Positions 35,766-45,450 are shown, counted from the stretch's first letter. The stretch is DNA of 64,000 nucleotides from Alphaproteobacteria bacterium (GCA_040216735.1 JAVJOO010000002.1:647118-711117); one strand, 5' to 3'. Program-made: numbers and translations. Notes: generated by a model not told the origin, from the letters alone.

Positions 35766-36545
35766 ATGACCTACTCCAAACATCGCAACCCCGCTCTTGG
35801 CTCTATGCAGCAGCGTGCCGCCTTGCTCGTCGACCTGTGCGAGAAGGCGCTCGACGTACGCCTGGATTCGATGGCGGCGTGTGCGTTCGATACCGAGATG
35901 GTCAAGGCGATCCTCAAAGGCGTGGTCGCCCACGACGCCGAACTGTTTCGAATCTTCCGCAGCGAGATCGCGGCTGACGTTCTCGAATTGCCCTACATCA
36001 TGGTGCACTTCCACGACGACCGATGGGACGAGGGCGTTTGGCACCGCGACAATGACGATCGTGCACGTTCGATGCATTGGTTGCCGCTGCGCGGTCGCGG
36101 CGCGGCAATTTCGTTCCTGCCCGATCTGCCCCTCGACATGACGCGGGCAGCGGCGCGGGCCGCCCGGGCCGCCGGGATCAAACGCGTGGCCACACCACGC
36201 CTTGAACCGAACGAATATCTCACTTGGCCCAGCACAACCTATCATCGGGGTATTCTCAATCGTGAACGGCAGGTGCGCGTCAATTATATTGTGACGGTGC
36301 GGCCTGGCGCCGATCCCGCGGCGCTGGTCGCCCAGACGGTGGATCTCGACGATGCCGCGGTCGGCGAGTATTGCCGCACGGCCGCGGCTGCCCTCGCCGC
36401 GGTCGCGGCGCGTGAACCCCTTGGCAACGAGACGATTGCCGCGCGCTTTCGCCCCCTTTTCGAGACTAGTCTGCACGCCCTCGCCCTGAAGGAAGCGCGG
36501 CTTGGCACTCAGGCATTCAGCGCGGTGGCAAAACGGGCCGCTTAG
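35766..36545 (+). CDS. Putative Fe(II)/2-oxoglutarate-dependent oxygenase of the polysaccharide locus
   Basis: A protein of about 259 residues with no family name I recognise. It shows the ligand layout of PhyH/2OG oxygenases: His93 and Asp95 in WHRDND, a distal His160 in TYHRGIL and an arginine 8-11 residues later (Arg168 or Arg171). The spacing of 65 residues between HxD and the distal His is short but usable. Strand-like stretches around these positions (YIMVHFHDD, VRVNYIVTV) fit a jelly-roll core. ATG 35766 is preferred; an ATG at 35715 in the same frame would add 17 residues. It follows asparagine-synthase-like gene 1 by 67 bases and converges with a glycosyltransferase gene. Confidence 0.6.
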   Translation: MTYSKHRNPALGSMQQRAALLVDLCEKALDVRLDSMAACAFDTEMVKAILKGVVAHDAELFRIFRSEIAADVLELPYIMVHFHDDRWDEGVWHRDNDDRARSMHWLPLRGRGAAISFLPDLPLDMTRAAARAARAAGIKRVATPRLEPNEYLTWPSTTYHRGILNRERQVRVNYIVTVRPGADPAALVAQTVDLDDAAVGEYCRTAAAALAAVAAREPLGNETIAARFRPLFETSLHALALKEARLGTQAFSAVAKRAA

Positions 36546-36561
36546 CGCCGTCGCTCTCAGC

Positions 36562-37701
36562 CTAGGGCGTCTCCGTCAGGCCGTCGTAAGTGGCGGCGAA
36601 TTGCTGCACCACATGTCCGATTTCGTAGTGCTGCGCGATCCGCGCCGTTGCGTCGGTGCCGATCGCTGCACGCGCAGCCCTGTCCAACCGAAGGAGGTCG
36701 AGGAGGGCGGCGGCCAGCGCACCGGTATCGCCCGGCGCGACGGTACGACCACAAGTGCCCAAGACGGCGGCCGCGTCGCCGACCTCGGTCACGACGGCCG
36801 GCAAGCCGCATGCCATCGCCTCACCTAGGACATTGGGAAACCCTTCGCCAAACGCTGACGCCAAACAGAACACATCGAGGGCGGGCAAAAACCGTTCGAC
36901 ATCATCGCGAACCCCCAACCGGTGCAGCCGGGGCTCGAGTGCGGCGGAAGGAGCAGCCAACGTCTCGGTGTCCTTGCCGATAACAATGACATGCAGCTCC
37001 GGTATCGCGTCCGCAAGCTGCGCGACCGCACCAAGAAACGTTCCGTAATCCTTCATCGGATCGACCCGCGCCACCGTCCCGACAACCGGCGCGTCTTCGG
37101 GGATTCCTAGCTCGGCGCGGACAATGCGGCCCGCCGCCGGGTTCGGTTGGAAACGCGTAAGGTCGAAGCCGTTGGGGATAACGCCTTGCGCGCGGGGGCG
37201 ATAACCATAGGTGAGATGCCAGTCGAGGCCGACACGACTGTTGGCCAGGATCACGTCCGGGCGGTGCGACAACCGGGCCAGCAGCCAAAGCACGACGGCG
37301 GTGCTGCGGCGATAGCGCTCGAGGGCCATGTCGGTACACCGAATGGTCCAAACGCGACGCGCGCGCGGGGCCGCGCCCGCCGCGAGCGTCGCCAGGAGAT
37401 CTGCCTGATAGAGCCAGCTTTGGACGATGTCGGGTTGGAGCGTTTTGACAATCCGACGCAGGCGCCACGCGGCACGCGGAAAATCTCGCGCGCCGACCAT
37501 GCCGAGTTCATGCACGGTCGCCCCGGCATCGCGAGCGGCGGCGTTGAGGTGCCCCTCGCCGGTCAGCGTGACAATCGTATTGTGATAGACCGCCGGATCG
37601 AGGCCGGCGACGAGCTTCACCAGCATGCGCTCCGCGCCACCGACATCGAGCGTGTTGATGACATGGAGAAGGTGAATCGGCGCGCGGTCAGCGTCGCTCA
37701 C
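36562..37701 (-). CDS. Glycosyltransferase family 4
   Basis: A GT4 protein of about 379 residues. The N-terminal domain opens with LLHVINTLDVGGAERMLVKL, a typical GT4 acceptor-domain start. The donor site has GEGFPNVLGEAMACGLPAVVTE with the EX7E spacing. The GTG at 37699-37701 is chosen because the protein then begins just before that motif; it overlaps the end of asparagine-synthase-like gene 2 by 14 bases. The open frame continues upstream but only inside that gene. Confidence 0.87.
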   Translation of the reverse strand: MSDADRAPIHLLHVINTLDVGGAERMLVKLVAGLDPAVYHNTIVTLTGEGHLNAAARDAGATVHELGMVGARDFPRAAWRLRRIVKTLQPDIVQSWLYQADLLATLAAGAAPRARRVWTIRCTDMALERYRRSTAVVLWLLARLSHRPDVILANSRVGLDWHLTYGYRPRAQGVIPNGFDLTRFQPNPAAGRIVRAELGIPEDAPVVGTVARVDPMKDYGTFLGAVAQLADAIPELHVIVIGKDTETLAAPSAALEPRLHRLGVRDDVERFLPALDVFCLASAFGEGFPNVLGEAMACGLPAVVTEVGDAAAVLGTCGRTVAPGDTGALAAALLDLLRLDRAARAAIGTDATARIAQHYEIGHVVQQFAATYDGLTETP

Positions 37702-39610
37702 GCCAAGTCTCCCGCCATTGCAGCCATTGAATCGCCGTCCACACCCGTTGGAAGCCCGTACCCGTTGCGCAGAACTGCGCCCAAGCTTTCTCGACGGCAC
37801 CCGGGTCGAGGACGCCGTCGCGCCGCAGTGCGTCGGGCGCCAGGATATCGGCGGCCCACCCACGAAGCGGGCCGCGTAGCCAGTCGGCGAGCGGCGCACC
37901 GAACCCCATCTTGGGCCGGTCGATGAATTCCTTCGGCAACGACCGGGCGAGCAGGGCGCGCAGGACGCGTTTGCCGGCGATCGCGGAATCGCCCCACTTC
38001 AACTGGGGCGCCAGTCGCCACGAGAATTCCAACAAACGATGGTCCAGCAAGGGGACGCGGACCTCGAGGCCGACCGCCATCGATGCCCGGTCGGTCTTGG
38101 TCAAGATGTCGTCCGGTAAGTAGCTGCCTTGGTCGACCGCCATCATCGCTTCGGCCCACGGCAGGGCGGCGTAGCGATCGATATCCACAGCGCCGGTCTC
38201 GGCGGTCCGCCAGTCGCGGTCGAGCAACGGCGGCGCCGGCCAGGCGGCCACGGCATCGCGGTAGGTGTCGGCGCGGTCGGCGGCGAAATAGGTTGCGAGA
38301 CGGCGCAGCCGCACGGCCCCGCCTTCGCTCCCGCCGCCGCCGGGCAGGAGACCGCCCAACACCTGGGCGAGCGACGCGGGCATTGCCGTCATAACGCCGG
38401 CCAGGGCGCGGCTTCCGCCTTGGCCCAGGCGCGCGCGCATTCGTTCGATTCGGGCGCCGTGGAAGTAGCGCGGGTAGCCGCCGAATAACTCGTCGCCACC
38501 GTCACCGGCGAGCGCAACGGTGACATGGTCGCGCGCGGCGCGGCAGAGCAGCGCGGTCGGTAGGGCGGAGGCGTCGGCGAAGGGTTCGTCGTAGATCGAC
38601 GACACCGTACCGACCAACGCCATCGCGTCATCCGGCGACAGCACGATGCCACGGTGGTCGACGCCAAGATGACGGGCGGTCGCGGCCGCCGCGTCGGCTT
38701 CGTCGCCGGCGCTGCCGGGAAATCCGACGGTGAAGGTGCGCGGCATCGTCCTCTCGCGCATTGCTGCGGTCACGAGGGCTGAATCGATTCCGCCCGACAG
38801 AAACGCGCCGAGCGGGACGTCGGAAATCAACTGCCCATGGACCGCATCGCTCAGTAGTGCTTGAAGTTCTTCGACCGCCGTGCCGAGATCGTCGCTCGGT
38901 TGTTCGGCCTGGGCCGTGGCGATCGCGTCGTCGATGCGCCACCACTGGCCGACCGAAATCTCGCCCGCTCGCCACCGCAGCAAGCCGCCAGGTGCCAACT
39001 TGCGCGCGCCCAAAATGACAGACGATGGCGCCGGTGCGCAGAGATAGCGGAAATAGTCGGCGACCGCGCCCGCATCGAGGTCGCGGTTGAGCCATGATAG
39101 GGGGCGCAGGCCGTTGAGGTCGGAGGCAAACGCGATCTGCCCCGGTGCGGTGGCATAGACCAGCGGCTTGACCCCAAGGCGGTCGCGCGCCAACCACAGG
39201 GTTTGTTCCGCGCAGTCCCACAGGGCAAAGGCGAACATGCCGTTGAGTTGCGGTAGCGCCGCTTCGATCCCGACGCGATCGATCAGGGCCAGCAGTGTTT
39301 CGCTGTCGCCGGTTCCTTTGAACGCGACGCCACGGGCCGCTAGATCCATTCGGAGGGTCGGATGGTTGTAGATTTCGCCGTTGTAGCTCAGCACGTAGCG
39401 GCCCGACGGCGAGTGCATCGGTTGGTGCCCGGCTTGGCTGAGGTCGAGGACGGACAGCCGGCGGTGGCCGATCCAGACCCCGGCGTTCGCGTCGCGCCAA
39501 GCGCCCTCGCCGTCCGGGCCGCGGTGCGCCATCGCGGCCAACATCCGCTGGGTTACCTCTGCGCTACCGGGCGCGCAGCTCTCGCCGATCCACCCGACGA
39601 TGCCGCACAT
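37688..39610 (-). CDS. Asparagine-synthase-like glutamine amidotransferase (2 of 3)
   Basis: A 640-residue class II amidotransferase with ATG followed directly by Cys2 (MCGIVGW), RLSVLD, YNGEIYN, the PP-loop SGGIDS and AGDGGDELFGGY. Both glutaminase and ATP-pyrophosphatase domains are intact. It shares its plan and many motifs with the gene at 33773-35698. It is upstream of and overlapping the GT4 gene, so the two are coupled. The acceptor acid is unknown; sugar-acid amidation is the contextual guess. Confidence 0.93.
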   Translation of the reverse strand: MCGIVGWIGESCAPGSAEVTQRMLAAMAHRGPDGEGAWRDANAGVWIGHRRLSVLDLSQAGHQPMHSPSGRYVLSYNGEIYNHPTLRMDLAARGVAFKGTGDSETLLALIDRVGIEAALPQLNGMFAFALWDCAEQTLWLARDRLGVKPLVYATAPGQIAFASDLNGLRPLSWLNRDLDAGAVADYFRYLCAPAPSSVILGARKLAPGGLLRWRAGEISVGQWWRIDDAIATAQAEQPSDDLGTAVEELQALLSDAVHGQLISDVPLGAFLSGGIDSALVTAAMRERTMPRTFTVGFPGSAGDEADAAAATARHLGVDHRGIVLSPDDAMALVGTVSSIYDEPFADASALPTALLCRAARDHVTVALAGDGGDELFGGYPRYFHGARIERMRARLGQGGSRALAGVMTAMPASLAQVLGGLLPGGGGSEGGAVRLRRLATYFAADRADTYRDAVAAWPAPPLLDRDWRTAETGAVDIDRYAALPWAEAMMAVDQGSYLPDDILTKTDRASMAVGLEVRVPLLDHRLLEFSWRLAPQLKWGDSAIAGKRVLRALLARSLPKEFIDRPKMGFGAPLADWLRGPLRGWAADILAPDALRRDGVLDPGAVEKAWAQFCATGTGFQRVWTAIQWLQWRETWRERR

Positions 39611-39622
39611 CGCGCGGCCGTC

Positions 39623-40348
39623 CTAGCGCGCCGCGCGGGCGCGCACGCAGTAGTGCGTGGCCAGCAGTCGCCCGTAGGTGCGCACCCCCAACGCCGCAAG
39701 CGCGGCGCGTTCGATGCCGGTTTTCCAGCGGGCGGTGTAGGGGGAAAACGGTGCCGACGCATAATGATGGCGCGCTTCAACCGTCAATCCCGCCTTTGCC
39801 AGTAGGCCCTCGAACTGGGCCCGAGTCCAGAAATGCAGGTGGCCGACCGGATTGGCCAAACGGTCGCGCCTGGTCAACCGGTAGTAAGCGTTAGGAACGA
39901 GGGCGCTTTCCAAGGGGACCTCCACGATCAACCGGTCGCCCCGCGACTTGAGGTCGATGAGCGTGGCGAGCGGGTCGGGCACATGCTCAAGCACGTGGGA
40001 TGCGATCACGGCGTCGAACCCGCGTGCGCTGTCGGGCAAACCAGCAGCGGGGTCGAACTGGCAATATGTCAAGCCGGGGCGGGCAAATTTCTCTCGGGCG
40101 AAGCGCGTCCCCGTTGCCGATACGTCATAGCCTACGATGTCGCGGGCGACGCCGTTTTCGAACATCCAATGGGTAAACACGCCGTTGCCGCAGCCGAAAT
40201 CGAGTGCCCGACCGAATGGCAACAGGTCGTCCGCGACGGCCTGAACCGCGGGAAGGCGATCGCGCCGCGCCGAATCCTCCGCGTAGGCAAGGGTATATTC
40301 GGCGTCGGCCCAGAACCGTTCGTAATAGTCGGAGGGCGCATCAGCCAT
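39623..40348 (-). CDS. Class I SAM-dependent methyltransferase
   Basis: A 241-residue methyltransferase with AdoMet motif I ALDFGCGNGVF near residue 50, GYDVSATG at the second strand and ASHVLEHVPDP, which is typical of Methyltransf_23/11 enzymes. The C-terminal part contains LHFWTRAQFEGLLAKAGL, the usual last motif. It starts eight bases inside the GT2 gene's end (stop 40341, start 40348) and lies 12 bases before asparagine-synthase-like gene 2, consistent with one transcript. Confidence 0.9.
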   Translation of the reverse strand: MADAPSDYYERFWADAEYTLAYAEDSARRDRLPAVQAVADDLLPFGRALDFGCGNGVFTHWMFENGVARDIVGYDVSATGTRFAREKFARPGLTYCQFDPAAGLPDSARGFDAVIASHVLEHVPDPLATLIDLKSRGDRLIVEVPLESALVPNAYYRLTRRDRLANPVGHLHFWTRAQFEGLLAKAGLTVEARHHYASAPFSPYTARWKTGIERAALAALGVRTYGRLLATHYCVRARAAR

Positions 40349-41279
40349 AACGTTTCACCGCCTTAGCGCGCCGGGCGAGCCCAACCAGCGCGGTTGTCGC
40401 GCCCGGACCCAGCGCCACCATCAGCGCCGCTGCGATACCTGCCAGCGGCGCACCCCCGACGCCCCGACGCCACGCCGACCACACGCCGCGCTGTCCGGCA
40501 GCGCGGCGATAGACCGCGAGCTTAAGCCAGCGCTCAGCTAGTTTGCCCGGTGCAAGGCGGGCAAACAATTCGCCGTAGCGGCTGAGTTCTTCCTCCAGGC
40601 AACGCACACTTTCTCCGGCCTTGGCGCCGCGCAACCAATTGCGGCTCACCGCGCCGCCGCGCGAATCGTCGTAAATGCGGAGTACCTCCGCCGAAACGTA
40701 GATTGCCGCCTCCTGCACCCACGCGAGGTAGGAGAGATTGCCGCAGGATTTGCGGGTCCCGATATCGACATAGGGTTTGGCGCGAACGTAGTCGCCCCGG
40801 AATAGCGGTAGATATTCCCCCGCATATCGTTCGGAGAGAAACGTTGGCAGATCGACCAGACCGCTGAAGCCAGGTTGGCGCATCGTCGGCGTACCGTTCA
40901 GGTTGCGACAACCCGCAAAACAAAGGTTGGACTCGAGCGGCCAGTCCGCGACGAGTTGGGCGTACCGCGCCGGCCAATCGGGGACCAGCGTGTCGTCGGC
41001 ATCGAGGATGGTCACGACCGCGCCCCGGCTGGCGGCAATACCGGTATTGCGGGCGGCGCTCATGCCGCGGTTGTTCTCGTGCGCCACAAGGCGCACGTCC
41101 GGGTGTGCCGCGACCGCATCTTGGAGTGCGGCACTGTCGTTGCTGCCGTCATCAACCACCACGATGTCCAACGCCGGTCGTGCATCCGGCGCGAACACCG
41201 AGCGCAGCGTCGCGCCGATCGTGGAGGCCGCGTTATAGGCCGGAATGACAATCGACAGTGTCGATGACGGCGCGGTCAT
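40341..41279 (-). CDS. Glycosyltransferase family 2
   Basis: A GT-A-fold glycosyltransferase of about 312 residues. It opens with LSIVIPAYNAASTIG, then VVVDDGSNDS, ENNRGMSAARNTGI and the metal-binding ILDADDTL. These are textbook GT2 motifs. A C-terminal hydrophobic segment (LAGIAAALMVALGPG) may touch the membrane. ATG 41279 overlaps the stop of the upstream GT4 gene (ATGA, 41276-41279); the longer frame would lie in that gene. Confidence 0.92.
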   Translation of the reverse strand: MTAPSSTLSIVIPAYNAASTIGATLRSVFAPDARPALDIVVVDDGSNDSAALQDAVAAHPDVRLVAHENNRGMSAARNTGIAASRGAVVTILDADDTLVPDWPARYAQLVADWPLESNLCFAGCRNLNGTPTMRQPGFSGLVDLPTFLSERYAGEYLPLFRGDYVRAKPYVDIGTRKSCGNLSYLAWVQEAAIYVSAEVLRIYDDSRGGAVSRNWLRGAKAGESVRCLEEELSRYGELFARLAPGKLAERWLKLAVYRRAAGQRGVWSAWRRGVGGAPLAGIAAALMVALGPGATTALVGLARRAKAVKRYG

Positions 41280-42388
41280 GCTGCGAAGCGTGTTTCGTAA
41301 AGCTGCCGGCTGGCCGTCTGGGCTGCCCGCAATTTGGCCCGATCGCCCAATCCAATCATCGCGGCGGCGAGGTCGCACTCAAATACCGTCGTGTCGAGTG
41401 CGGCGGCGACGTCCGGCGCGGTATCCAGCGCACGGTAGAGCGCGCTCGGACGGTAGCCGTCCCATATCGACAGGGGCGCATGCAGCAGCGCGCCGTTGAC
41501 GCCGTCATTGACCATCTCGGGAAGGGCATAGAGGTCCGTTGCAACCAGTGCAAGGCCGTGGGCCAATGCCTCCAATGCGACCATCCCAAAGCTGTCGACA
41601 TAGGTCGGCAAGACGAGAACATCCGCTTGGTGGAAGAAACGCTGCCAAAGTTCGGTTCGACCGATCGTGGCCGCATGAACGCCGACGCCCGGTTGGTTTA
41701 CCAGTGCGCGGCGATTGGTCGGCAGATGCGTGACAAGGTCAAGATGCGCTTCGGGCAGTGCCGCGCGGACGGTGGTAAAGGCCCGCAACAGGGCCGCGCC
41801 GCCCTTGATCTCGAACTGGGTACCGACGAACAGGAAACGCGGACCGGCCCAGGTCTCGGCATCGGCGTGTGGCGAACGTGCGACCGGTGCGTCGGCGAGG
41901 CGCGGATAATGCACGGTCGCCTTCGCCGCCGTTCTCGCACCGAATTCCAGTTCGAGCGACCGTCGGCAGGCCGCGCTCATGCAGCGAATTTCCAGGCAAC
42001 GGCGGCTGCGCAGCATTCGACCAAGGATCCCGCGCCACAGCGGTAGGGCCGCGAGGTTGTAACCGGTGAGCGCGTAGGGCGTATCGAGATCGGCGATGAA
42101 CGGTCCGCGGTCGACGACGCCGCCCCACACATAAACCGCGGTATCGGCCGGGAGGCCAGGCGGCCGCCGCTTGATGTTGGGCAGCGGCAGACGATTCAAG
42201 ATTCCCGCGCGCCGTGCCGTCGGCCGCGCGCCCGGCCCGGCGAGTGCCGGGGCGGTTTGGGTGGCGAGTTCCGGGTTGTGAACATGCCCCTGGGGCCACG
42301 CGCGGATGACGTCGAGTTGGCGCGGCCGCAACACGCTGTGGGGGTAGAACCAGACCTTCGGCGCGTTCACCGGTTCACGTTTCGGCAC
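41276..42388 (-). CDS. Glycosyltransferase family 4
   Basis: A GT-B protein of about 370 residues. The donor-site stretch is VDSFGMVALEALAHGLALVATD followed by LPEMVNDGVNG. RFLFVGTQFEIKGG in the middle is the usual GT4 interdomain strand. The start is a GTG: 42388 (14-base overlap with the methyltransferase gene) or 42370 (four bases after its stop). Both give the sequence KVWFYPHSVLRPRQLD at the N-terminus. Confidence 0.85.
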   Translation of the reverse strand: MPKREPVNAPKVWFYPHSVLRPRQLDVIRAWPQGHVHNPELATQTAPALAGPGARPTARRAGILNRLPLPNIKRRPPGLPADTAVYVWGGVVDRGPFIADLDTPYALTGYNLAALPLWRGILGRMLRSRRCLEIRCMSAACRRSLELEFGARTAAKATVHYPRLADAPVARSPHADAETWAGPRFLFVGTQFEIKGGAALLRAFTTVRAALPEAHLDLVTHLPTNRRALVNQPGVGVHAATIGRTELWQRFFHQADVLVLPTYVDSFGMVALEALAHGLALVATDLYALPEMVNDGVNGALLHAPLSIWDGYRPSALYRALDTAPDVAAALDTTVFECDLAAAMIGLGDRAKLRAAQTASRQLYETRFAA

Positions 42389-43391
42389 GGGGTTTCCTGG
42401 CGGCATACATGACCGAGGGGTAGACGCCCGTCCAAGCGAAGGGGGCAAGCAACGCCGCGCCCAGCCGCCACCGACCGGCGTGGCGCAGCAGGGCGCCGAG
42501 GCGGCGATAGGCGATCGCGTCGGTGCGGCCCTCCAGGATATCTCGAATTTTCTCAAGATAGAGATTGCGCCAGCTTAGGCCGAGCGCATCGAAACGGCGC
42601 TCCATCCAGTGGGGGTGAACGAATTTGAGGTGATCGACAAAACGGGCATGCGCGCTGTTTCCTTGTAGTCGCACGAGCGCGCGTAGCAACGGTTTAGGGC
42701 AGAGCGGGGGCATCAGCGCGCGGACGTGGGGTTCGTAGGGCCACAGGTAGTTCGGCGCTTCGAGATAGAGAACCCCGCCTGGACGCAACACGCGGGCCAT
42801 TTCGGCGAGGCATTCGTCGACGTTGCCGACGTGCTCGATCGTCGTGATGCACACGATCAAATCGACGCTGGCGTCGTCGACCGGGAGGTCTTCGCCGACC
42901 GCTTCCGTGAAGGTTGGCGTACGCCGAAAGCGCGTCTGATCGAGCCGTGCCGCCATCCCGCGCGCGAGGGCGATGCCGTCGGCATCGGGATCGACGCCAA
43001 CGATGTCGGCATCGGGGAAACGGTGCTGCAACGCGAACGTTTTGAACCCGGTGGAACACCCGACCTCGAGGACACGAGTAATCGATTCCGGCAACGCCGC
43101 CCCCAGCCGGCGCAGCGCGTCGTCCAACTGCGTGTCCACCGCGACAAAGCAATCGCGCATGTGTGCGCTCAGGTCGTCGCCGGTTCCGGCGTGGTCGATG
43201 TGCATCGTCGCGCGGGTGTGATCGAGCCAACCGGCCCACAGCGCCGCGAGGCCGGAGTCGAGGTGCACCGGGAAGATATCGGGTTGGTCGGTCAAACTGC
43301 GATCTTCCCGTGTAGTTTGGTGGCGTTCGGCGGCGGCACCGCGCGGGCGCCGGTTTGAGTCGTCGATTGGTCGGTGTCCATCCGCGTTCAC
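42375..43391 (-). CDS. Class I SAM-dependent methyltransferase
   Basis: A protein of about 338 residues with motif I VLEVGCSTGFKTF, the acidic GVDPDADGI at the second strand, and ITTIEHVGNVDECLAEMARVL with LRPGG as motif IV/V. The N-terminal 90 residues and the C-terminal 100 residues lie outside the core and may form an acceptor-binding cap. GTG 43391 starts two bases after the flippase stop (43393). Probably methylates a sugar or carrier-linked saccharide; no substrate is evident. Confidence 0.86.
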   Translation of the reverse strand: MNADGHRPIDDSNRRPRGAAAERHQTTREDRSLTDQPDIFPVHLDSGLAALWAGWLDHTRATMHIDHAGTGDDLSAHMRDCFVAVDTQLDDALRRLGAALPESITRVLEVGCSTGFKTFALQHRFPDADIVGVDPDADGIALARGMAARLDQTRFRRTPTFTEAVGEDLPVDDASVDLIVCITTIEHVGNVDECLAEMARVLRPGGVLYLEAPNYLWPYEPHVRALMPPLCPKPLLRALVRLQGNSAHARFVDHLKFVHPHWMERRFDALGLSWRNLYLEKIRDILEGRTDAIAYRRLGALLRHAGRWRLGAALLAPFAWTGVYPSVMYAARKPRAET

Positions 43392-43392
43392 T

Positions 43393-44727
43393 CTAGTCCC
43401 GGGCCGTCTCGCGCAGAAGCCGTCGATAGGCCCAGGCTGCGCCAAAGAAATGCGTAATATTGATCGCGGCCAACGGCGCCAAGAACCCGATTGGGCCGAC
43501 TAGCGCCACGATCAACGCGATTTTCGCGGCAAGTTCGACGCCCATGATCGCGACTAACGGGCGTAACCGCAGTGTGACGAATGCCTTTGCCACCGGTAGT
43601 TTCGCGATTGCAAGCCACATTGCGGCACCGCCTGCGAGGATGAAGGCGAAGGGAGCGTCGGGCGCGTTGTCGGCCCCGACCCAAAGGTCGACGACCGTCG
43701 ATCCGGCCAAGGCATAGACGACAGCGAACGTTACCCCGGCTGCGATCATGGTGCGGTCGACCCGCCGCAGCGCGGTGCCGAGGCGGTCGTGTTCGCCGCG
43801 CACGTCGTGATGGATGATCCGGGGCTGGAGTGCGTCGGGAATGCGGCCCAGGGCAACCACGACGACCTCGGCGATCTTCCAGACCAGGGCGAAGTCCGCC
43901 GCAAGCAGCGGGCCGCCGATCACCGTGATAATCAATATGTCGGCTTGCAGGGTGAGCGAGAGAACGCCGTAGATCGTGAAGTAACGGCCGCGGCGCGACA
44001 GCATCGCGGCGAGGTGGGCCCGTTGGGTTGCGAGGTTTTCCCACCAGCGATGCCGGTAGCCGAGGTGGCGCCACAGAATGCCCGCGGCCCCCAGCGCGAC
44101 GACATTGCCGGCGAGCAGCGCGCCGGTGACGCTGGCAAGACCGCCGCCGCCAAGAAGCAAGGGCACCGCCAGACCAACAAAAATAAGCTGCGCACCGATC
44201 GACAACCCGTTCGACCAAGTTTGATGCCGGGTCACGTTGAGGCCGACCCGGTCGATCGCCAGCAGCCAACTGGCGACGAGGTTGAGCGCAAAGAAAACGA
44301 GCGCCATCCAAACCCCGGGCACCGCGCCCGCTTGCTCCCCGAGGGTTCCGGGAAAAAGCGCGACGACGGCCAAGGCGAGTCCGCCGATGACGCCGGCATA
44401 GATCAGGGCAGCGGACTTGCCTGCCGCCCAGACCTGAGCGAAGCCGGTCCGGTCGTTGCGCGCCGCCATTTCGCCCAGGGTGCGCGTGGTGCCGCCAGTC
44501 AACCACAACGCGCCGACGGCGATATAGGTGGCGAGCGCCAGCAACACCATGAGCAGACCAAATCCGGTTCGCCCGATGGTTTCCAAATAGAGCGGTACCA
44601 TCGCCAACTGGACGGCGGCGTTCACCGCCATCTGGGCGTAGCCCGAAACGAGAGCGCCGGTGTAATCTCGGTCGCCCAGGGCGTGTCCGATGACGGTGCG
44701 CGTTTTGGCGCGAACCCAGGCGATCAT
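43393..44727 (-). CDS. Polysaccharide flippase (Wzx/MATE-like)
   Basis: A 444-residue membrane protein with about 12 hydrophobic segments and the plan of O-antigen/teichoic-acid flippases. The N-terminus has SGYAQMAVNAAVQLAMVPLYL, typical of polysaccharide-synthesis MOP-superfamily proteins. It should flip lipid-linked repeat units across the inner membrane. ATG 44727 overlaps the stop of the upstream methyltransferase (ATGA, 44724-44727). With the O-antigen-ligase-family gene it makes a Wzx/Wzy-type pathway likely. Confidence 0.87.
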   Translation of the reverse strand: MIAWVRAKTRTVIGHALGDRDYTGALVSGYAQMAVNAAVQLAMVPLYLETIGRTGFGLLMVLLALATYIAVGALWLTGGTTRTLGEMAARNDRTGFAQVWAAGKSAALIYAGVIGGLALAVVALFPGTLGEQAGAVPGVWMALVFFALNLVASWLLAIDRVGLNVTRHQTWSNGLSIGAQLIFVGLAVPLLLGGGGLASVTGALLAGNVVALGAAGILWRHLGYRHRWWENLATQRAHLAAMLSRRGRYFTIYGVLSLTLQADILIITVIGGPLLAADFALVWKIAEVVVVALGRIPDALQPRIIHHDVRGEHDRLGTALRRVDRTMIAAGVTFAVVYALAGSTVVDLWVGADNAPDAPFAFILAGGAAMWLAIAKLPVAKAFVTLRLRPLVAIMGVELAAKIALIVALVGPIGFLAPLAAINITHFFGAAWAYRRLLRETARD

Positions 44728-45446
44728 TTCGTGAAGGCGGCTTCGATCTCTGCGCCGCCGAGCCAACGCCCAAACAGAAATCGCCGTAGATGCCCCCGGC
44801 TGAGAAGGTCGAGGTTGATCCGGGAATGATCCGAGGCGAAGCAAAAGACCGCCGTGAAGTCGTGTGCCGCGCACAGTTCGCGAAGACCGGTCGGGGTGAA
44901 CGGCTTGACGTGGGTGTAGTCGTCATAGAAGCGCCACCCCACGCGCGCGATATCCGGTGTGCGCAGATACAGCGCGCCGCCGGGCCGAAGCAATCGGTGG
45001 CACTCGGCGAGCATGATGCGCGGATCGGCGAGGTGTTCGATCAGGTGGTTGACGACGATGAGGTCGACGCTGCCGTCGGCACCGGGGATGCCGGCGACCG
45101 ATAGGTCGTGTTCGACAAACTCAATCCCCAACTCCGCCAAGTGCGGGGCGAAGTTGCTGCTTGCGTCCACCGCAATGCGGCGCAACCCGGGTCGATTGTA
45201 ATGCATCGCCCACCCGTCGCCCGCGCCGAATTCCATCACGGTGAGCGGGCCATCGTTGGCGATGCCGCATAGTTCCAAGACGCGCGGAAGAAACAAAGCA
45301 TGGCGACCGACTTGACCCATGCGTGCAGCCTGTGAGTCGAGGCGCCCGCGCAAAAACGCGGCAAGACCTAGGAACCGGCTGCTGCTGTCCCCTTCGGCCC
45401 GGTGGCGCTCATATTGTTCGAGGTATTTGGACGCGTCGTTGCTCAA
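44724..45446 (-). CDS. Class I SAM-dependent methyltransferase (TTG start)
   Basis: A 240-residue methyltransferase. Motif I is VMEFGAGDGWA, then VNHLIEHLADPRIMLAECHRL and LRPGG. The start is TTG at 45444-45446, preceded by AAGGGG about eight bases upstream. No ATG gives the full N-terminus. It lies four bases after asparagine-synthase-like gene 3 and overlaps the flippase start, so it is inside one minus-strand transcript. Confidence 0.87.
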   Translation of the reverse strand: MSNDASKYLEQYERHRAEGDSSSRFLGLAAFLRGRLDSQAARMGQVGRHALFLPRVLELCGIANDGPLTVMEFGAGDGWAMHYNRPGLRRIAVDASSNFAPHLAELGIEFVEHDLSVAGIPGADGSVDLIVVNHLIEHLADPRIMLAECHRLLRPGGALYLRTPDIARVGWRFYDDYTHVKPFTPTGLRELCAAHDFTAVFCFASDHSRINLDLLSRGHLRRFLFGRWLGGAEIEAAFTK

Positions 45447-45450
45447 CGGC

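Noticed and set aside
43388-44926. A 512-codon minus-strand frame over the flippase gene
   Set aside because: It is arginine/proline-rich and out of frame with the clear flippase, whose membrane segments and ATGA coupling define the gene.
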